The notes under the pieces are model-generated. The model was not told the DNA's origin, made no database searches, and saw only the letters and a program-made list of their open reading frames with translations. Below are positions 1 through 9,018 of a DNA stretch of 64,000 nucleotides, piece by piece; the stretch's first letter is position 1, and each line of letters begins with the position of its first letter. The position numbers were made by a program, and so were the translations under genes. Location: the NCBI RefSeq assembly GCF_009754945.1, contig NZ_WPIN01000001.1:558001-622000 (forward strand), in the 5' to 3' direction. This stretch comes from Spirosoma arboris (lineage in GTDB: Bacteria; Bacteroidota; Bacteroidia; Cytophagales; Spirosomataceae).

Positions 1-260
1 TGTTGCTGACGAAACTAAAGCGGGCAGCACGCGAAACGGGTATTCGTGAGATTGCTATTGCGGGGGGGGTATCGGCCAACAGTGGCTTGCGGACTGCATT
101 GGCCCAGCTTGGCGAAGCGCAGGGCTGGAACGTGTATATTCCGCGATTTGAATACTGTACCGATAATGCCGCCATGATTGCCATGGCAGCCCAGTTTAAA
201 TACGAACAGGCTGAGTTTACGGCGCAAACCGTTAGTCCAATGCCGAGAATGAGTTTTTAA
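1..260 (+). CDS. tsaD: tRNA N6-threonylcarbamoyladenosine synthase TsaD, C-terminal part
   Basis: Partial gene: the frame is open at the left window edge and ends with TAA at 258-260, leaving about 85 residues. TsaD transfers the threonylcarbamoyl group to A37 of ANN-decoding tRNAs in the cytoplasm. The visible part has the GGVSANSGLR stretch (residues about 20-29 of the fragment) and NAAMIA near residue 54, both typical of the C-terminal lobe of the Kae1/TsaD ASKHA fold. The rest of the gene lies outside the window. An inverted repeat follows 8 bases after the stop. Confidence 0.9.
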   Translation, partial: LLTKLKRAARETGIREIAIAGGVSANSGLRTALAQLGEAQGWNVYIPRFEYCTDNAAMIAMAAQFKYEQAEFTAQTVSPMPRMSF

Positions 261-268
261 AATAAAAT

Positions 269-352
269 AGTTAGTAAGTTGTAAGTTGGTAAGTGGCTGA
301 CGCGAAAGCAATTCATGTACTCAGCCACTTACCAACTTACAACCTACTAACT
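269..352. repeat. Long inverted repeat, 32-bp arms, 20-nt loop
   Basis: Arms at 269-300 and 321-352 are reverse complements with a single mismatch. The arm is built from degenerate seven-base words (AAGTTGT, AAGTTGG, TAAGTGG). It lies between the stop of tsaD and the MOSC gene, both read rightward, and no clear T-tract follows it. A related element is at 11676-11756; both arms contain TAAGTGGC-like ends. It may act as a transcript end or mRNA-stability hairpin. Confidence 0.85.
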
Positions 353-360
353 TGACTGCT

Positions 361-1233
361 ATGACTATTTCTGAACTCTACATTTATCCCATCAAATCGC
401 TGAGTGGTATCTCTGTGCCGGAGGTTATTGTCGATGAGAAAGGCTTTCGAAACGACCGACGGTTTATGCTGGTTACGCCAGAAGGAGAGTTTATAACGCA
501 GCGGACTTACCATCAGATGGCCCTAATCGATGTGGCGATTCAGCGGTCCGACGTTTCGGATGACCTGTTGCGGGTGTGGCATCGGCATCGGCCTGATGAT
601 GTACTGGAACTGCCGTTAACGGGAGGGACGTCAACCGAAACGATGTTAGTGAATATCTGGGATAGTAAAGACGTTCCGGCACAGATGGTTAGCGCTGAAG
701 CTGATCAATGGTTCTCGAATGTTCTGGGTACTGCCTGCCGACTGGTGTTTATGCCCGAAACTACGCATCGGACTGTTGACCCCAAGTACGCACGCGATGA
801 CGATGCGGTTAGTTTTGCCGATGGCTATCCGTACCTGCTTATTAGCCAGGCATCTCTCGATACGCTTAACGAACGACTCACAGAGCCAATGTCGATGCTT
901 CGGTTTCGGCCGAATGTGGTTGTGGAAGGGAGTTCACCCTATGAAGAGGACAGTTGGGCTGAATTTCGTATGGGTGATCTGGATTTTTATGGGGTTAAAC
1001 CTTGTGCCCGTTGCGTGTTGACCACGATTGATCCCGAAACGGGAGAGAAAGGTAAAGAGCCCCTGCGCACGCTAACTACCTATCGAAAATGGAATGCAAA
1101 AATCCTGTTCGGTCAGAATGTGTTAGCTAAATCGACGGGCAATACTACTCTGGGAACGCTGAAAGTTGGGCAAACTGTCGACGTGTTACGCTATCAGGAA
1201 GCCTGGCTGGCTCCTCCCGTAGTAAATGTATAA
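361..1233 (+). CDS. MOSC domain protein (YcbX/mARC-like)
   Basis: A 290-residue protein with an N-terminal MOSC beta-barrel region (about 1-125) followed by the MOSC domain. The segment KPCARCVLTTIDPETG (cysteines about residues 215 and 218) matches the conserved molybdenum-cofactor-binding cysteine region of YcbX/mARC-type enzymes, which reduce N-hydroxylated compounds with an electron-transfer partner. No fused ferredoxin domain is present here, unlike E. coli YcbX, so an external electron donor would be needed. I chose the ATG at 361: an in-frame TTG at 352 lies inside the right arm of the upstream hairpin. The physiological substrate cannot be read from the sequence. Confidence 0.82.
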   Translation: MTISELYIYPIKSLSGISVPEVIVDEKGFRNDRRFMLVTPEGEFITQRTYHQMALIDVAIQRSDVSDDLLRVWHRHRPDDVLELPLTGGTSTETMLVNIWDSKDVPAQMVSAEADQWFSNVLGTACRLVFMPETTHRTVDPKYARDDDAVSFADGYPYLLISQASLDTLNERLTEPMSMLRFRPNVVVEGSSPYEEDSWAEFRMGDLDFYGVKPCARCVLTTIDPETGEKGKEPLRTLTTYRKWNAKILFGQNVLAKSTGNTTLGTLKVGQTVDVLRYQEAWLAPPVVNV

Positions 1234-1284
1234 TCGTCACTATTTGTTAGTACCCGAAATGCCTACTTATTCAATTTATATCCT

Positions 1285-2127
1285 TTGTTCACTTATATCC
1301 GAAATCTTTACTATTTGAGTTTTCCGGTCGTCATCGGGGCTGTGCTGTCGAATAAGATGGCGGCCCGACTGTCCGACGTTGATCCTATTCATTGGGCTAC
1401 TCCCATCGTGTTGGCTTTAGCGGTATTTATTATCTATACCGTCGACCGATTGCTTGATGTTCAGAAAGATGAAATTAATGCGACTGGGCAGCCCTTAACG
1501 GCACGGCATCGATTTCATCGCGAGCATGCGCCTGTATTGTGGCGTTTGGTAATTGGTAGTGCGGTTTTAGCGGTCATCCTAACGTTTTTTCTGCCGAGTA
1601 GTGTGGTGAAATTCGGTATTGTACTGGGAGGTGTTTGCGTTGCCTATGTTGGTGCCGTTTTTCGACTTCCGGCGTATCACCCAGCTTTGCTGTTAAAAGA
1701 ACCGCTTGTAGCCACACTTTATTCGGCTGGTATCTGGGGCAGTGTGTGGGTACAACGCCCAACCATAAGCAATGTCGATATTGCTGAATGCCTGATGTTT
1801 ACGGGGATTGCCTTTCAGAATCTGCTTTTGTTTGCTGTGATGGAGCAATTGGAGTCTCCCCGAAAACCCATGTTTTCGTTAGCGAGCGAGTGGGGGGCTG
1901 ATCGTTGTGATATGATTTTGCGCTGGCTTACGTTTGTGATTATCGCTACCGGTCTTGCCCTTTGTTTCCTGGCTAAGGATCGGTTTGCCCAACGTTCGGC
2001 ATTGATGCTTGCGCTCATGAGCCTGACATTGTACGGCATTCAACGATATCCTGCCTACTTCCTCAAAAACGAACGGTACCGGTGGCTGGGCGATGGGGTA
2101 TTCTGGATGCCAGCTTTGGTGTTATAA
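1285..2127 (+). CDS. Polytopic membrane protein, possibly UbiA-superfamily-like
   Basis: About 280 residues with roughly eight hydrophobic segments. The stretch YTVDRLLDVQKDE after the second hydrophobic segment resembles, weakly, the Asp-rich N/DxxxD motif of UbiA-type prenyltransferases, and is followed by a conserved-looking RHRFHREH. The second Asp-rich motif of true UbiA enzymes is not obvious, so the call is tentative. No in-frame ATG exists near the beginning, so a TTG start at 1285 is used; the true start could differ by a few codons. It follows the MOSC gene by 51 bases on the same strand. Confidence 0.55.
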   Translation: MFTYIRNLYYLSFPVVIGAVLSNKMAARLSDVDPIHWATPIVLALAVFIIYTVDRLLDVQKDEINATGQPLTARHRFHREHAPVLWRLVIGSAVLAVILTFFLPSSVVKFGIVLGGVCVAYVGAVFRLPAYHPALLLKEPLVATLYSAGIWGSVWVQRPTISNVDIAECLMFTGIAFQNLLLFAVMEQLESPRKPMFSLASEWGADRCDMILRWLTFVIIATGLALCFLAKDRFAQRSALMLALMSLTLYGIQRYPAYFLKNERYRWLGDGVFWMPALVL

Positions 2128-2195
2128 TTTTCAATGGGTAGATACAGTGGTTGTTTAGGATAACCAAGCTGTAGCTTCATATACAGTAGAAGCGC

Positions 2196-2203
2196 AATCT
2201 TTG
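2196..2203 (+). promoter_or_regulatory. Candidate -7 element (AATCTTTG) almost touching the start codon
   Basis: AATCTTTG followed by C matches seven of eight positions of the Bacteroidota -7 consensus TAnnTTTG and lies only four bases before the ATG at 2208. If functional, the mRNA of the VOC gene would be leaderless or nearly so. No convincing -33 TTTG is placed. Confidence 0.35.
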
Positions 2204-2207
2204 CACT

Positions 2208-2600
2208 ATGTATATCGAACACCTTGCCATTTGGGTTCGCGATCTGGAAAAGATGCGACTCTTCTATGAAACGTATTTTGGCGCTACGGCCAATGATAAA
2301 TACATCAACCCCAGAAAAGGTTTTTCGTCCTATTTCCTGACATTCCCCGACAATGGTCCGCGCCTGGAGATTATGCAGATGCCGGGAATAGAAGCGTATT
2401 CAACCGACGGTCTTACTCAATATATGGGCTTGACTCATTTCGCTTTCTCGGTAGGTAGTGAAAATGCCGTCGATGAGCTTACCGAACGATTTCGAACTGA
2501 TGGTTATACAATTGCAGGTGAACCCCGCCGAACGGGTGATGGCTATTATGAAAGCGTTATACTAGACCCGGAAGGTAATCAGCTTGAGATAACAGCTTAA
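2208..2600 (+). CDS. VOC / glyoxalase-fold protein
   Basis: A 130-residue single-module protein of the vicinal oxygen chelate superfamily. Putative metal ligands are visible: His5 (IEHLAIWV), Glu54 (RLEIMQ), His77 (LTHFAFSV) and Glu127 (QLEITA), the spacing expected of lactoylglutathione-lyase-like proteins. With all four ligands kept, a metal-dependent lyase or dioxygenase-like activity is likely, but the substrate is not predictable. Cytoplasmic, no signal peptide. It converges with the alpha/beta hydrolase gene downstream. Confidence 0.8.
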   Translation: MYIEHLAIWVRDLEKMRLFYETYFGATANDKYINPRKGFSSYFLTFPDNGPRLEIMQMPGIEAYSTDGLTQYMGLTHFAFSVGSENAVDELTERFRTDGYTIAGEPRRTGDGYYESVILDPEGNQLEITA

Positions 2601-2619
2601 AAAAAGCCGGAAAACTGGC
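2599..2619 (-). terminator. Rho-independent terminator of the alpha/beta hydrolase gene
   Basis: On the minus strand GCCAG-TTTTCC-GGC (with a G-U pair) is followed by seven T residues. The T-tract overlaps the stop codon region of the convergent VOC gene. Confidence 0.5.
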
Positions 2620-2648
2620 ACGAGTAAATACCCACTACAGCAATTCGA

Positions 2649-3620
2649 TTAGAGCCGGGTTGTCTCGTCCACTTTTAACTTCACCGCCATTGCCTTTACT
2701 TTCCCCGTTTCTTTCACTTCACGTCGGTTCAAAATATCAAGGATGATTTGAGTCATGTACTCGCGTTTGTTAAACACGATATCATGGCGATTCTCGGGGA
2801 GTAAAAACTGTTTTACCTGTACGTTGACTAAATGATGCTGAGCAAACGACACATTTGTCGGATATACCAATTCATCCCGCTGCCCATGCAGCATGGTGAT
2901 GTTCGCTCGAATTTTGGGCCAATCGGGCAAAATAGCTTCCAATGCCTTCCGGTGCGCTAATTTTTCGTCATTTGCCAGCCGAAGTAGTGGAGGCACACCC
3001 CAATGAATAAGTGGGCTGTCGGCAAAATAACTGATGGGATAAGTTCGCTCGAGACCTGGCCCCAGTGCCGATGAAACAAAGACGACATGATCGACTCGGT
3101 CAGGGTTATTCATCGCTAATCGCGCCGATACAGACCCACCGTACGATGAGCCAACAATCATTAAGTAGGGTGCATTCCGATACCGGTCAATGAGCGGCTG
3201 TAACAACTCTGCCTGCCGAATGATTGATGTTTCAACCCGCCCAAAATCTGAATATCCGTAACCTGGCCGATCTACAGCGACTAACTGAGCTCGGTTAAGC
3301 AGCATTGTATCCTTAAAAAATTCTTTGAAAAACGATAATGAACTGGGGGCTCCATGTACAAACAGGACAACGGGCAAAGCTGAATCACCAGCAAGAGCAG
3401 GCGTTTCGATGAAGCGGATGGTTCGGGGTTCTCCTGGAAAGCCTTGTTTACCAACATGATACGAATGAACTGTTGGGCGAATGCGCTGTCCTTCAAATTC
3501 TTCGGTTAATTCTTCATTTGTCTGTCGGGAATCAACAAACCAGGCAACCACAACTGTACCAGCCGCCAAGACGAATAGCGTTAGTAAGGTCCAGCTAAGG
3601 ATTCGGGCAAAGCGTTTCAT
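2649..3620 (-). CDS. Membrane-anchored alpha/beta hydrolase
   Basis: 323 residues from the ATG at 3620 (an upstream in-frame ATG at 3662 adds 14 polar residues before the membrane segment and is less likely). Residues about 7-29 form one hydrophobic anchor, so the catalytic domain is probably periplasmic. The alpha/beta hydrolase core shows the oxyanion HGAPSS (89-94), the nucleophile elbow GSSYGG with Ser159, and a C-terminal ENRHDI providing the catalytic His; QRDELVYP near the end offers the acid. The substrate is unknown; esterase or lipase-like activity is the family expectation. Confidence 0.78.
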   Translation of the reverse strand: MKRFARILSWTLLTLFVLAAGTVVVAWFVDSRQTNEELTEEFEGQRIRPTVHSYHVGKQGFPGEPRTIRFIETPALAGDSALPVVLFVHGAPSSLSFFKEFFKDTMLLNRAQLVAVDRPGYGYSDFGRVETSIIRQAELLQPLIDRYRNAPYLMIVGSSYGGSVSARLAMNNPDRVDHVVFVSSALGPGLERTYPISYFADSPLIHWGVPPLLRLANDEKLAHRKALEAILPDWPKIRANITMLHGQRDELVYPTNVSFAQHHLVNVQVKQFLLPENRHDIVFNKREYMTQIILDILNRREVKETGKVKAMAVKLKVDETTRL

Positions 3621-3666
3621 AACGATGTAGTGTGGATAATTCCCCTGCAAATTATTGGCCAAAAGT

Positions 3667-3708
3667 TTCTCATATCGTATTGAGAGAAACTCAAAAACGG
3701 TATGAGAA
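3667..3708. terminator. Hairpin between penicillin-binding protein and hydrolase genes
   Basis: TTCTCATA...TATGAGAA stem extended inward with a few mismatches (arms about 17-19 bp around a short AGAAA loop). It lies just after the stop of the minus-strand PBP gene and before the hydrolase gene. It lacks a good T-tract, so it could be an attenuator or processing hairpin instead of a true terminator. Confidence 0.5.
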
Positions 3709-3735
3709 GTTTAACGGATCAATTTTTTTGCAACC

Positions 3736-6312
3736 TTACCGTTGACCGCCTGTTGTATCGGGCGGAGTGGTTACATCAGGTGTCGGGGCCACAGGCACAA
3801 GCGTTGAGTCACCAAATTCACCAGAAACATCGGTTGAATCAGACTCGTCCGTTGTTTCTTCATCGTCTGAAGGACCGCAGTTTAAGTAATTCTTCGTAAT
3901 ACTTCCATCTGACTTTGGAAACGGTCCCTGTAGGTTTTTAAACTTCGGATCGGCATAGACTTTCTCCAAAAAACGTCCGACTAAAGGCAGTGCGGTTTTT
4001 GCTCCTTCGCCCAAATCGGTTGATCGAAAGTGGATACTTCGGTCGTCTCCGCCTACCCAGGCGCCAACGACCAAATTATTGGAAACGCCAACAAACCACC
4101 CATCGGAGTTGTTCGATGTCGTACCGGTTTTGCCACCCATTTCATTGTGGTTCTTGAACAAATCAAATGACCATAAATTTTGCGATGTGCCGCCCGATTC
4201 CTGCAAACCTCCCTGAAGCATATAGCGCATCAGGAAAGCAGTTTCTGTACTAATGGCCCGTTTGTGTTGACTGGTAAAGGTTTCGATTACATTCCCGTCC
4301 CGATCTTCGATCCGCTGAACAATAATAGGCTCAGTCGATTCTCCATCGTTGACGAACGTGCAATAGGCACCTACCAATTCGTACAGCGACACATCCGACG
4401 ATCCCAGGCCAATGGAAGGTACGGCTTGTAATTGACTCTTAATACCCATTCGGTGTGCATATGCTGCTACGCGTTCGGGGCCAACCTGGTCCGTTAATTG
4501 CGCCGTAATGGAGTTTACCGAACGCGCCATTGCCCGGCGCAGAGTCATGTTCGAATAGGAGTAAAAGCCAGTTGAGTTGCGGGGTTCCCAGATCTTATCC
4601 TCCCCATTTTCGCGGTATTCTTTACGGAAAGGCTTATCCTGAATGCGGTCGCAGGGACTGAGGTTGCTAAGCGTGTCGTCAATAGCTGTCGTATAAACGA
4701 ATGGCTTAAAGGTAGAACCTGGCTGACGTTTACCCTGCTTTACGTGATCGTATTTAAAATAGTCGTAGTCTAAACCACCCACCCAGGCCCTGATGTAGCC
4801 TGTGCGAGGGTCCATAGCTACCATTCCCGACTGCAGAAAATGCTTGTAATAGGCAATGGAATCATAGGGGGTCATTTGGGTAGAATCATAATGACGTTTA
4901 TTATTCCAGCTAAACACGCGCATCTTGTACTTCACGTTCTTCATGTAGTACGTAATTGAGTCCGGGTAAAGCGGCAGAAAACGCCGACTCAGGGTTTTAT
5001 ACCGTTCGGTGCGTCGGGCTACTGAGTCGATAAACGCTGGTATCTCTTTGCCGTCTTCATCTGTCCAGGGTTTACGGTCGCGCCAATGATTATCGAATGT
5101 GTGTTGCAACTGCTTCATTTTCTCGTCCGTCGCATCCTCGGCGTATCGCTGCATGCGCGAGTCAATGGTAGTAATGATTCGCAATCCGTCTGTATTAAGA
5201 TCGTATCCGTTTTCCTCACCCCACTTTTTTACATAATCCTGAACCGCGTTCTTAAGGTAACTGGCAGGGCCAGAATAAGGGTTCTCGGGAGTGAAATCGG
5301 TTACTAAGGGCAAAGCGCTGATCGAATCTGCCTGGTTTTTGGTGAGGTATTTATACTTGGCCATTTGACCAAGTACCACATTTCGGCGTTCGCGGGAGCG
5401 ATCTGGGTTTTTGAGAGGATTATAGCTCGTTGTCGCTTTTTGTAAGCCTACCAGTACTGCACCTTCCTGTACGTTCAGGCTGTCGGGAGCTTTATTGAAA
5501 AACGTTCGGGCGGCTGTTTTCAGACCAAAGGCATTGCTGCCAAAATCCACCGTATTGAAATAATACGTGATGATTTCGTCTTTTGTAAAATTTCGTTCTA
5601 GCTTAAGAGCCATCAACCATTCTTTGGACTTATAAATAACTTTCCGGATAAATGGAATGCGGGTTAGCAGCCCGGTATTGGTTTTTCGGCGCGTTTTGAA
5701 CAGGTTTTTGGCTAATTGTTGCGTGATAGTCGAACCACCTCCATCACGTCCAAATGTAATCACTGCCCGCCCAATAGCACGGGGATCTATTCCGCCGTGA
5801 TCGTAAAAACGCACGTCTTCAGTCGCAACCAACGCATTGATGAGCTGTTTTGGAATATTTTCGTACTTAATCGGCGTCCGGTTTTCGGCATAAAACTTCC
5901 CAATCATCACGCCATCCTGTGAGTAAATTTCCGATGCCTGATTGAGTTTCGGATTTTTTAACTCCTCTACACTGGGCATAGCGCCTGTTAAGTAAAGGAA
6001 GTTATAGTTAAGGATGAAGACGTAGATACCCAGCGCCAAAAATGCCCAGAGAAACCCCTTAATACCATTTTTAAGATAGGGATAATACCAGGAATCAGGA
6101 TCGATATACTGATGAACAAACGAGCGAAGGCGATCTCGATAGCCGCGGTAGGCGGCCACCCACGAGTTGACACGATCTTCACCAGCGATTTTTGCGATTT
6201 GTCGGCCTACTCCGCGTTTGACATTGCCCATCATCTGGCGTTGTCGAATCCGTTGGCGAAATGCTCCAAAAGCGTGCCGAACAGCGCGGAATCGCTCCCT
6301 ATATTGACTCAT
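3736..6312 (-). CDS. Class A penicillin-binding protein (PBP1A type)
   Basis: 858 residues. An approximately 80-residue basic cytoplasmic N-terminus precedes one membrane segment (about 84-108). The GT51 glycosyltransferase domain follows with EDVRFYDHGG near 165 and GGSTITQQLAKN near 193. The transpeptidase domain shows STFKPF (Ser about 533), SVN (about 597) and KTGTT (about 727), the three active-site motifs. The C-terminus is a Thr/Pro/Asp-rich tail. The enzyme polymerises and cross-links peptidoglycan in the periplasm. The basic N-terminal extension is long for the family. It probably has its own promoter (see 6423-6430). Confidence 0.95.
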   Translation of the reverse strand: MSQYRERFRAVRHAFGAFRQRIRQRQMMGNVKRGVGRQIAKIAGEDRVNSWVAAYRGYRDRLRSFVHQYIDPDSWYYPYLKNGIKGFLWAFLALGIYVFILNYNFLYLTGAMPSVEELKNPKLNQASEIYSQDGVMIGKFYAENRTPIKYENIPKQLINALVATEDVRFYDHGGIDPRAIGRAVITFGRDGGGSTITQQLAKNLFKTRRKTNTGLLTRIPFIRKVIYKSKEWLMALKLERNFTKDEIITYYFNTVDFGSNAFGLKTAARTFFNKAPDSLNVQEGAVLVGLQKATTSYNPLKNPDRSRERRNVVLGQMAKYKYLTKNQADSISALPLVTDFTPENPYSGPASYLKNAVQDYVKKWGEENGYDLNTDGLRIITTIDSRMQRYAEDATDEKMKQLQHTFDNHWRDRKPWTDEDGKEIPAFIDSVARRTERYKTLSRRFLPLYPDSITYYMKNVKYKMRVFSWNNKRHYDSTQMTPYDSIAYYKHFLQSGMVAMDPRTGYIRAWVGGLDYDYFKYDHVKQGKRQPGSTFKPFVYTTAIDDTLSNLSPCDRIQDKPFRKEYRENGEDKIWEPRNSTGFYSYSNMTLRRAMARSVNSITAQLTDQVGPERVAAYAHRMGIKSQLQAVPSIGLGSSDVSLYELVGAYCTFVNDGESTEPIIVQRIEDRDGNVIETFTSQHKRAISTETAFLMRYMLQGGLQESGGTSQNLWSFDLFKNHNEMGGKTGTTSNNSDGWFVGVSNNLVVGAWVGGDDRSIHFRSTDLGEGAKTALPLVGRFLEKVYADPKFKNLQGPFPKSDGSITKNYLNCGPSDDEETTDESDSTDVSGEFGDSTLVPVAPTPDVTTPPDTTGGQR

Positions 6313-6422
6313 GCTTTTTTTTCTAAGAATACTCTACTTAGCGATACAAGTAACCGTCTCACGACAGGTAGCTTCCTAAACGGAAGAAAATTGACCCTAG
6401 CCGGGTCAGACCGGACGGGGTG

Positions 6423-6430
6423 TCAAAGAT
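6423..6430 (-). promoter_or_regulatory. Candidate -7 promoter element for the PBP gene
   Basis: Minus strand TATCTTTG is an exact TAnnTTTG match, about 110 bases upstream of the PBP ATG. A TTTG lies about 25 bases further upstream, overlapping the T-tract of the msrB terminator. The implied leader contains a small TGACCC/GGGTCA hairpin (6392-6408). Confidence 0.45.
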
Positions 6431-6457
6431 AACGTATTTTTGGCCGATGTGATATAC

Positions 6458-6484
6458 AAAAACCGGGCTGTGTGTGCAGCCCGG
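6458..6484 (-). terminator. Rho-independent terminator of msrB
   Basis: Perfect 8-bp stem (CCGGGCTG at 6463-6470, CAGCCCGG at 6477-6484) with a 6-nt loop, followed on the minus strand by TTTTTG. It lies about 95 bases after the msrB stop. Confidence 0.8.
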
Positions 6485-6577
6485 CTAGTTATTAGGAAAT
6501 AAGATTTTACGGTCGATATAAACGGTACAATTGGCCGATGAACGGTAGACGAATCCGTAAATAGACTAATTGAAGTA

Positions 6578-7069
6578 CTATTTTTTCTCAAATGTCATGG
6601 CCACTCCATTCATACAATATCGAAGTCCGGTAGGTTTAGGGCCATCATTGAAAACGTGGCCTAAATGACCTCCACAAACGTTGCACAAAACTTCTGTGCG
6701 AACCATGCCATACGATTTGTCGGTGTCTTCTTGCACGGCGGTTTTCGAGATAGGCGCATAAAAACTTGGCCAGCCTGTACCCGAATTAAACTTCGTATCA
6801 GATGAGAACAATGGGTTGTGGCAACCAGCGCAATAAAACGTGCCGTGGTCGTGAATGTCATTTAGCGGACTGGTGAAAGCCCGTTCGGTACCATGTTCAC
6901 GCAATACCGCATACTGATCGGGAGTCAGAATTTTCTTCCATTCTGCATTCGTTTTCACAACCTTTTTAGGAGGAGTATCATCCAGTACTCGATCAGATGA
7001 ACGAGAATTTTTGAATGCAACGCTTGTTAGTAAACAGGCAGGTAATAAAAAGAGCAGGATATTTTTCAT
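6578..7069 (-). CDS. msrB: Peptide-methionine (R)-S-oxide reductase MsrB, exported
   Basis: 163 residues from the ATG at 7069, which opens a hydrophobic signal-like segment ([16 protein letters not shown]). The SelR domain has both zinc CxxC pairs (CAGC and CNVC), the GTGWPSF motif, [11 protein letters not shown] and the catalytic Cys in GLRYCMNG. The usual Ser after the catalytic loop (RYCxNS) is Gly here. The protein probably repairs oxidised methionine in periplasmic or lipid-anchored proteins. A Cys in the hydrophobic segment (PACLLTS) is not a convincing lipobox. Neighbouring sigma/anti-sigma and FAS1 genes on the same strand suggest an envelope-redox setting. Confidence 0.92.
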   Translation of the reverse strand: MKNILLFLLPACLLTSVAFKNSRSSDRVLDDTPPKKVVKTNAEWKKILTPDQYAVLREHGTERAFTSPLNDIHDHGTFYCAGCHNPLFSSDTKFNSGTGWPSFYAPISKTAVQEDTDKSYGMVRTEVLCNVCGGHLGHVFNDGPKPTGLRYCMNGVAMTFEKK

Positions 7070-7404
7070 TGGTTTATGAGTTAAAAGGGGTTGATTATCA
7101 GTCTTTAATCTATTGGATTGTTCACGAGACAACACTGCGTACTAGTTAAACAACTAATACTATCCTATAAGTTTTAAATGTCTGGCAGGAGGATGATTTG
7201 TTATAAATTCGTGATAAATCTCTCTGTCGATACTTGGCAAATACCCTCAGAATAACAATGTGAGGAACCTATAAGCTACAACGAGACACATTACGCTGTA
7301 TTTACCTGGCGCACCTTCGCAGAGGCAAATGCCAATAAGTAATGGCGAGTCTTCCCAACTAGAGTTACACTTGCGGTATAAAATAAGAAAATAAAGAAGC
7401 TCGT
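7070..7404. other. Intergenic region between the anti-sigma gene and msrB
   Basis: 335 bases without a supported gene. It should hold the msrB promoter and the end of the anti-sigma transcript. I see only a weak GCCA/TGGC hairpin near 7330 and no exact TAnnTTTG element. Confidence 0.5.
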
Positions 7405-8238
7405 TTAGGCATTGACCGTTGCCAGAGCAAGTAGCGTAGTGATAGTAGGTGTGGGGCTTCCTCCGCGGTTTTCAATCGTTACCGCAAAGGCATCTGCCCG
7501 ACTGATGGAACGATTCAGGCGTTGTACTAACGCATTTCCGTTGGTTGCTTCAAAAACACCTGCATCAACTGGCTTACCATCAACCATCGACCAAAGCTGA
7601 TACTGTTTGTCAGCAGGCAAGGCGGGTAATGAGCGAACATCGACTGCTACCTGATGAGTGCGTGTATTCCAGAAAACAAGCATATTGCCTTGCGGAGCTT
7701 TCTCATTGCCCTGTAATTCTATCGTTCGCAAACCAGGCTGACGCAACATGGCCAATGCCTGATTGGCCTGGCTTTGATTATCGCGTAGCTGACGCATCTC
7801 CGACTGTAACGTTTCATTGGTCGTTCGGGTTGCGGCCAGCGTTTTCTGATTTGTTCGTAATTGCGATAACAGAAAGAAGGAAAATAGCAATAACAATAAG
7901 CCCATTGATGCCGCTACCACCCATGTAGTCCGAAACGCTAATCCTGTAGTGGCATCGCTTGTAGTCATATCGACCGGCATTGGTCGAATAATTGGTTCTT
8001 TTTCCTGGGGCTTCTCAAAATCAAGTTGCTGGAGCAGTTTGTCTTTTACAGAAGCAGGTGGTTCAACGCTGTGCAGTAAGGCATAGTTTTCAAGCGCTTC
8101 TGATAACTGATCAAGTTCTTGCTTTATATCAGGATAAATAGACGAAAGGCACTCGACCTCGCGTCGCTCCTGGTCGCTCACCGCGCCCATGACGTAAGAC
8201 TCTAAGATACCAGACGCTATGTATTCCGTGACGTTCAT
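7405..8238 (-). CDS. RskA-like anti-sigma factor
   Basis: 277 residues. The N-terminal cytoplasmic part (IASGILESYVMGAVSDQER) is the short zinc-less anti-sigma motif found in RskA proteins. One membrane segment (WVVAASMGLLLLLFSFFLL, about residues 106-126) is followed by a short coiled coil and a periplasmic RskA domain (NMLVFWNTRTHQVAVDVRSL and QYQLWSMVDGKPVDAGVFE). It lies 12 bases downstream of the sigma gene on the same strand, the classic sigma/anti-sigma operon. It is expected to hold the sigma factor at the membrane until regulated proteolysis. Confidence 0.88.
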   Translation of the reverse strand: MNVTEYIASGILESYVMGAVSDQERREVECLSSIYPDIKQELDQLSEALENYALLHSVEPPASVKDKLLQQLDFEKPQEKEPIIRPMPVDMTTSDATTGLAFRTTWVVAASMGLLLLLFSFFLLSQLRTNQKTLAATRTTNETLQSEMRQLRDNQSQANQALAMLRQPGLRTIELQGNEKAPQGNMLVFWNTRTHQVAVDVRSLPALPADKQYQLWSMVDGKPVDAGVFEATNGNALVQRLNRSISRADAFAVTIENRGGSPTPTITTLLALATVNA

Positions 8239-8250
8239 AAATTACATTCA

Positions 8251-8802
8251 CTATTTAAATAGTTGTTTCAGTTCCTGTAAGGCAGCCCTTACCCGGGTTT
8301 TTACCGTTCCAAGGGGCAGATTTAATTTTTCGGCGGCTTCTTCGTGAGTGTACCCTCCGAAGTACACCAGGTCAATAAGTTGTTTGCGCTCAGGTCTTAA
8401 CTGATCCACTATATCCTTAATTCCGATATGCTCAGGATTCGGTTGTTCCGTATTATGCTGCCGATCAACAATATGTACGTTCTCCTCATCAGTTCGGATT
8501 GCATTGGAGGGTTGAGTTTTACGGGCACGCAACGAATCGATAGCCGAATTGCGGGCAACATTCAACATCCAGGTAAACAAACGTCCCTTGCTGGAATCGT
8601 ATCCATCTAAATTTTTCCAGATTTTAACAAAAATGTCCTGTAGGAGATCGGCGGCCTGTTCATCATCGCGCACGATGCGCAACACAACACCATACAGAGC
8701 CGGTGAATACTGATCGTAGAGCCACTGAAAAGCCTGCTGATCGCGCTGGATAAGCTTTTCGATCAGAACACTTTCTGACACTAAAGAGGACTGGCGTTTC
8801 AC
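8251..8802 (-). CDS. ECF RNA polymerase sigma factor, SigK-like
   Basis: 183 residues. Sigma region 2 (LYDQYSPALYGVVLRI, DLLQDIFVKIWKN, RLFTWMLNVARNSAID) and region 4 (YFGGYTHEEAAEKLNLPLGT) are both complete, and the region 4 wording is that of the SigK group whose partners are RskA proteins. The only plausible start is a GTG at 8802; no in-frame ATG lies upstream. A TATATTTG -7 element is 20 bases upstream. It is co-transcribed with the anti-sigma gene. Confidence 0.9.
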   Translation of the reverse strand: MKRQSSLVSESVLIEKLIQRDQQAFQWLYDQYSPALYGVVLRIVRDDEQAADLLQDIFVKIWKNLDGYDSSKGRLFTWMLNVARNSAIDSLRARKTQPSNAIRTDEENVHIVDRQHNTEQPNPEHIGIKDIVDQLRPERKQLIDLVYFGGYTHEEAAEKLNLPLGTVKTRVRAALQELKQLFK

Positions 8803-8822
8803 GCAGAAGGTATTAAGTTGGT

Positions 8823-8830
8823 CAAATATA
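8823..8830 (-). promoter_or_regulatory. Candidate -7 element of the sigma/anti-sigma operon
   Basis: Minus strand TATATTTG is an exact TAnnTTTG match about 20 bases before the GTG start, implying a short leader and housekeeping-sigma transcription. Confidence 0.5.
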
Positions 8831-8925
8831 GAGAGAATTTTAAAAAATGAACGGACAGGTATACGTCAACGATCATGGATTAAATTCGAAAAATAGTCTT
8901 TGGTGAGTAAATTAAATCATACGCT

Positions 8926-8957
8926 AAAATCGGTGCAAAATGCTTTGCACCGATTTT
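8926..8957. terminator. Bidirectional terminator after the FAS1 gene
   Basis: Perfect 14-bp stem (8926-8939 with 8944-8957) and ATGC loop; core CGGTGCAAA/TTTGCACCG. A-tract on one side and T-tract on the other allow termination on both strands. It lies about 60 bases after the minus-strand FAS1 gene and separates it from the sigma operon. Confidence 0.8.
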
Positions 8958-9018
8958 TATACAACTATAACGTATTTATGCTTTGTAAATGCAATTATGT
9001 TCTCGTTTAGCACTTTTT

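Noticed and set aside
352..360. TTG start three codons upstream of the MOSC ATG
   Set aside because: It sits within the right arm of the hairpin and adds no conserved residues; ATG at 361 is preferred.
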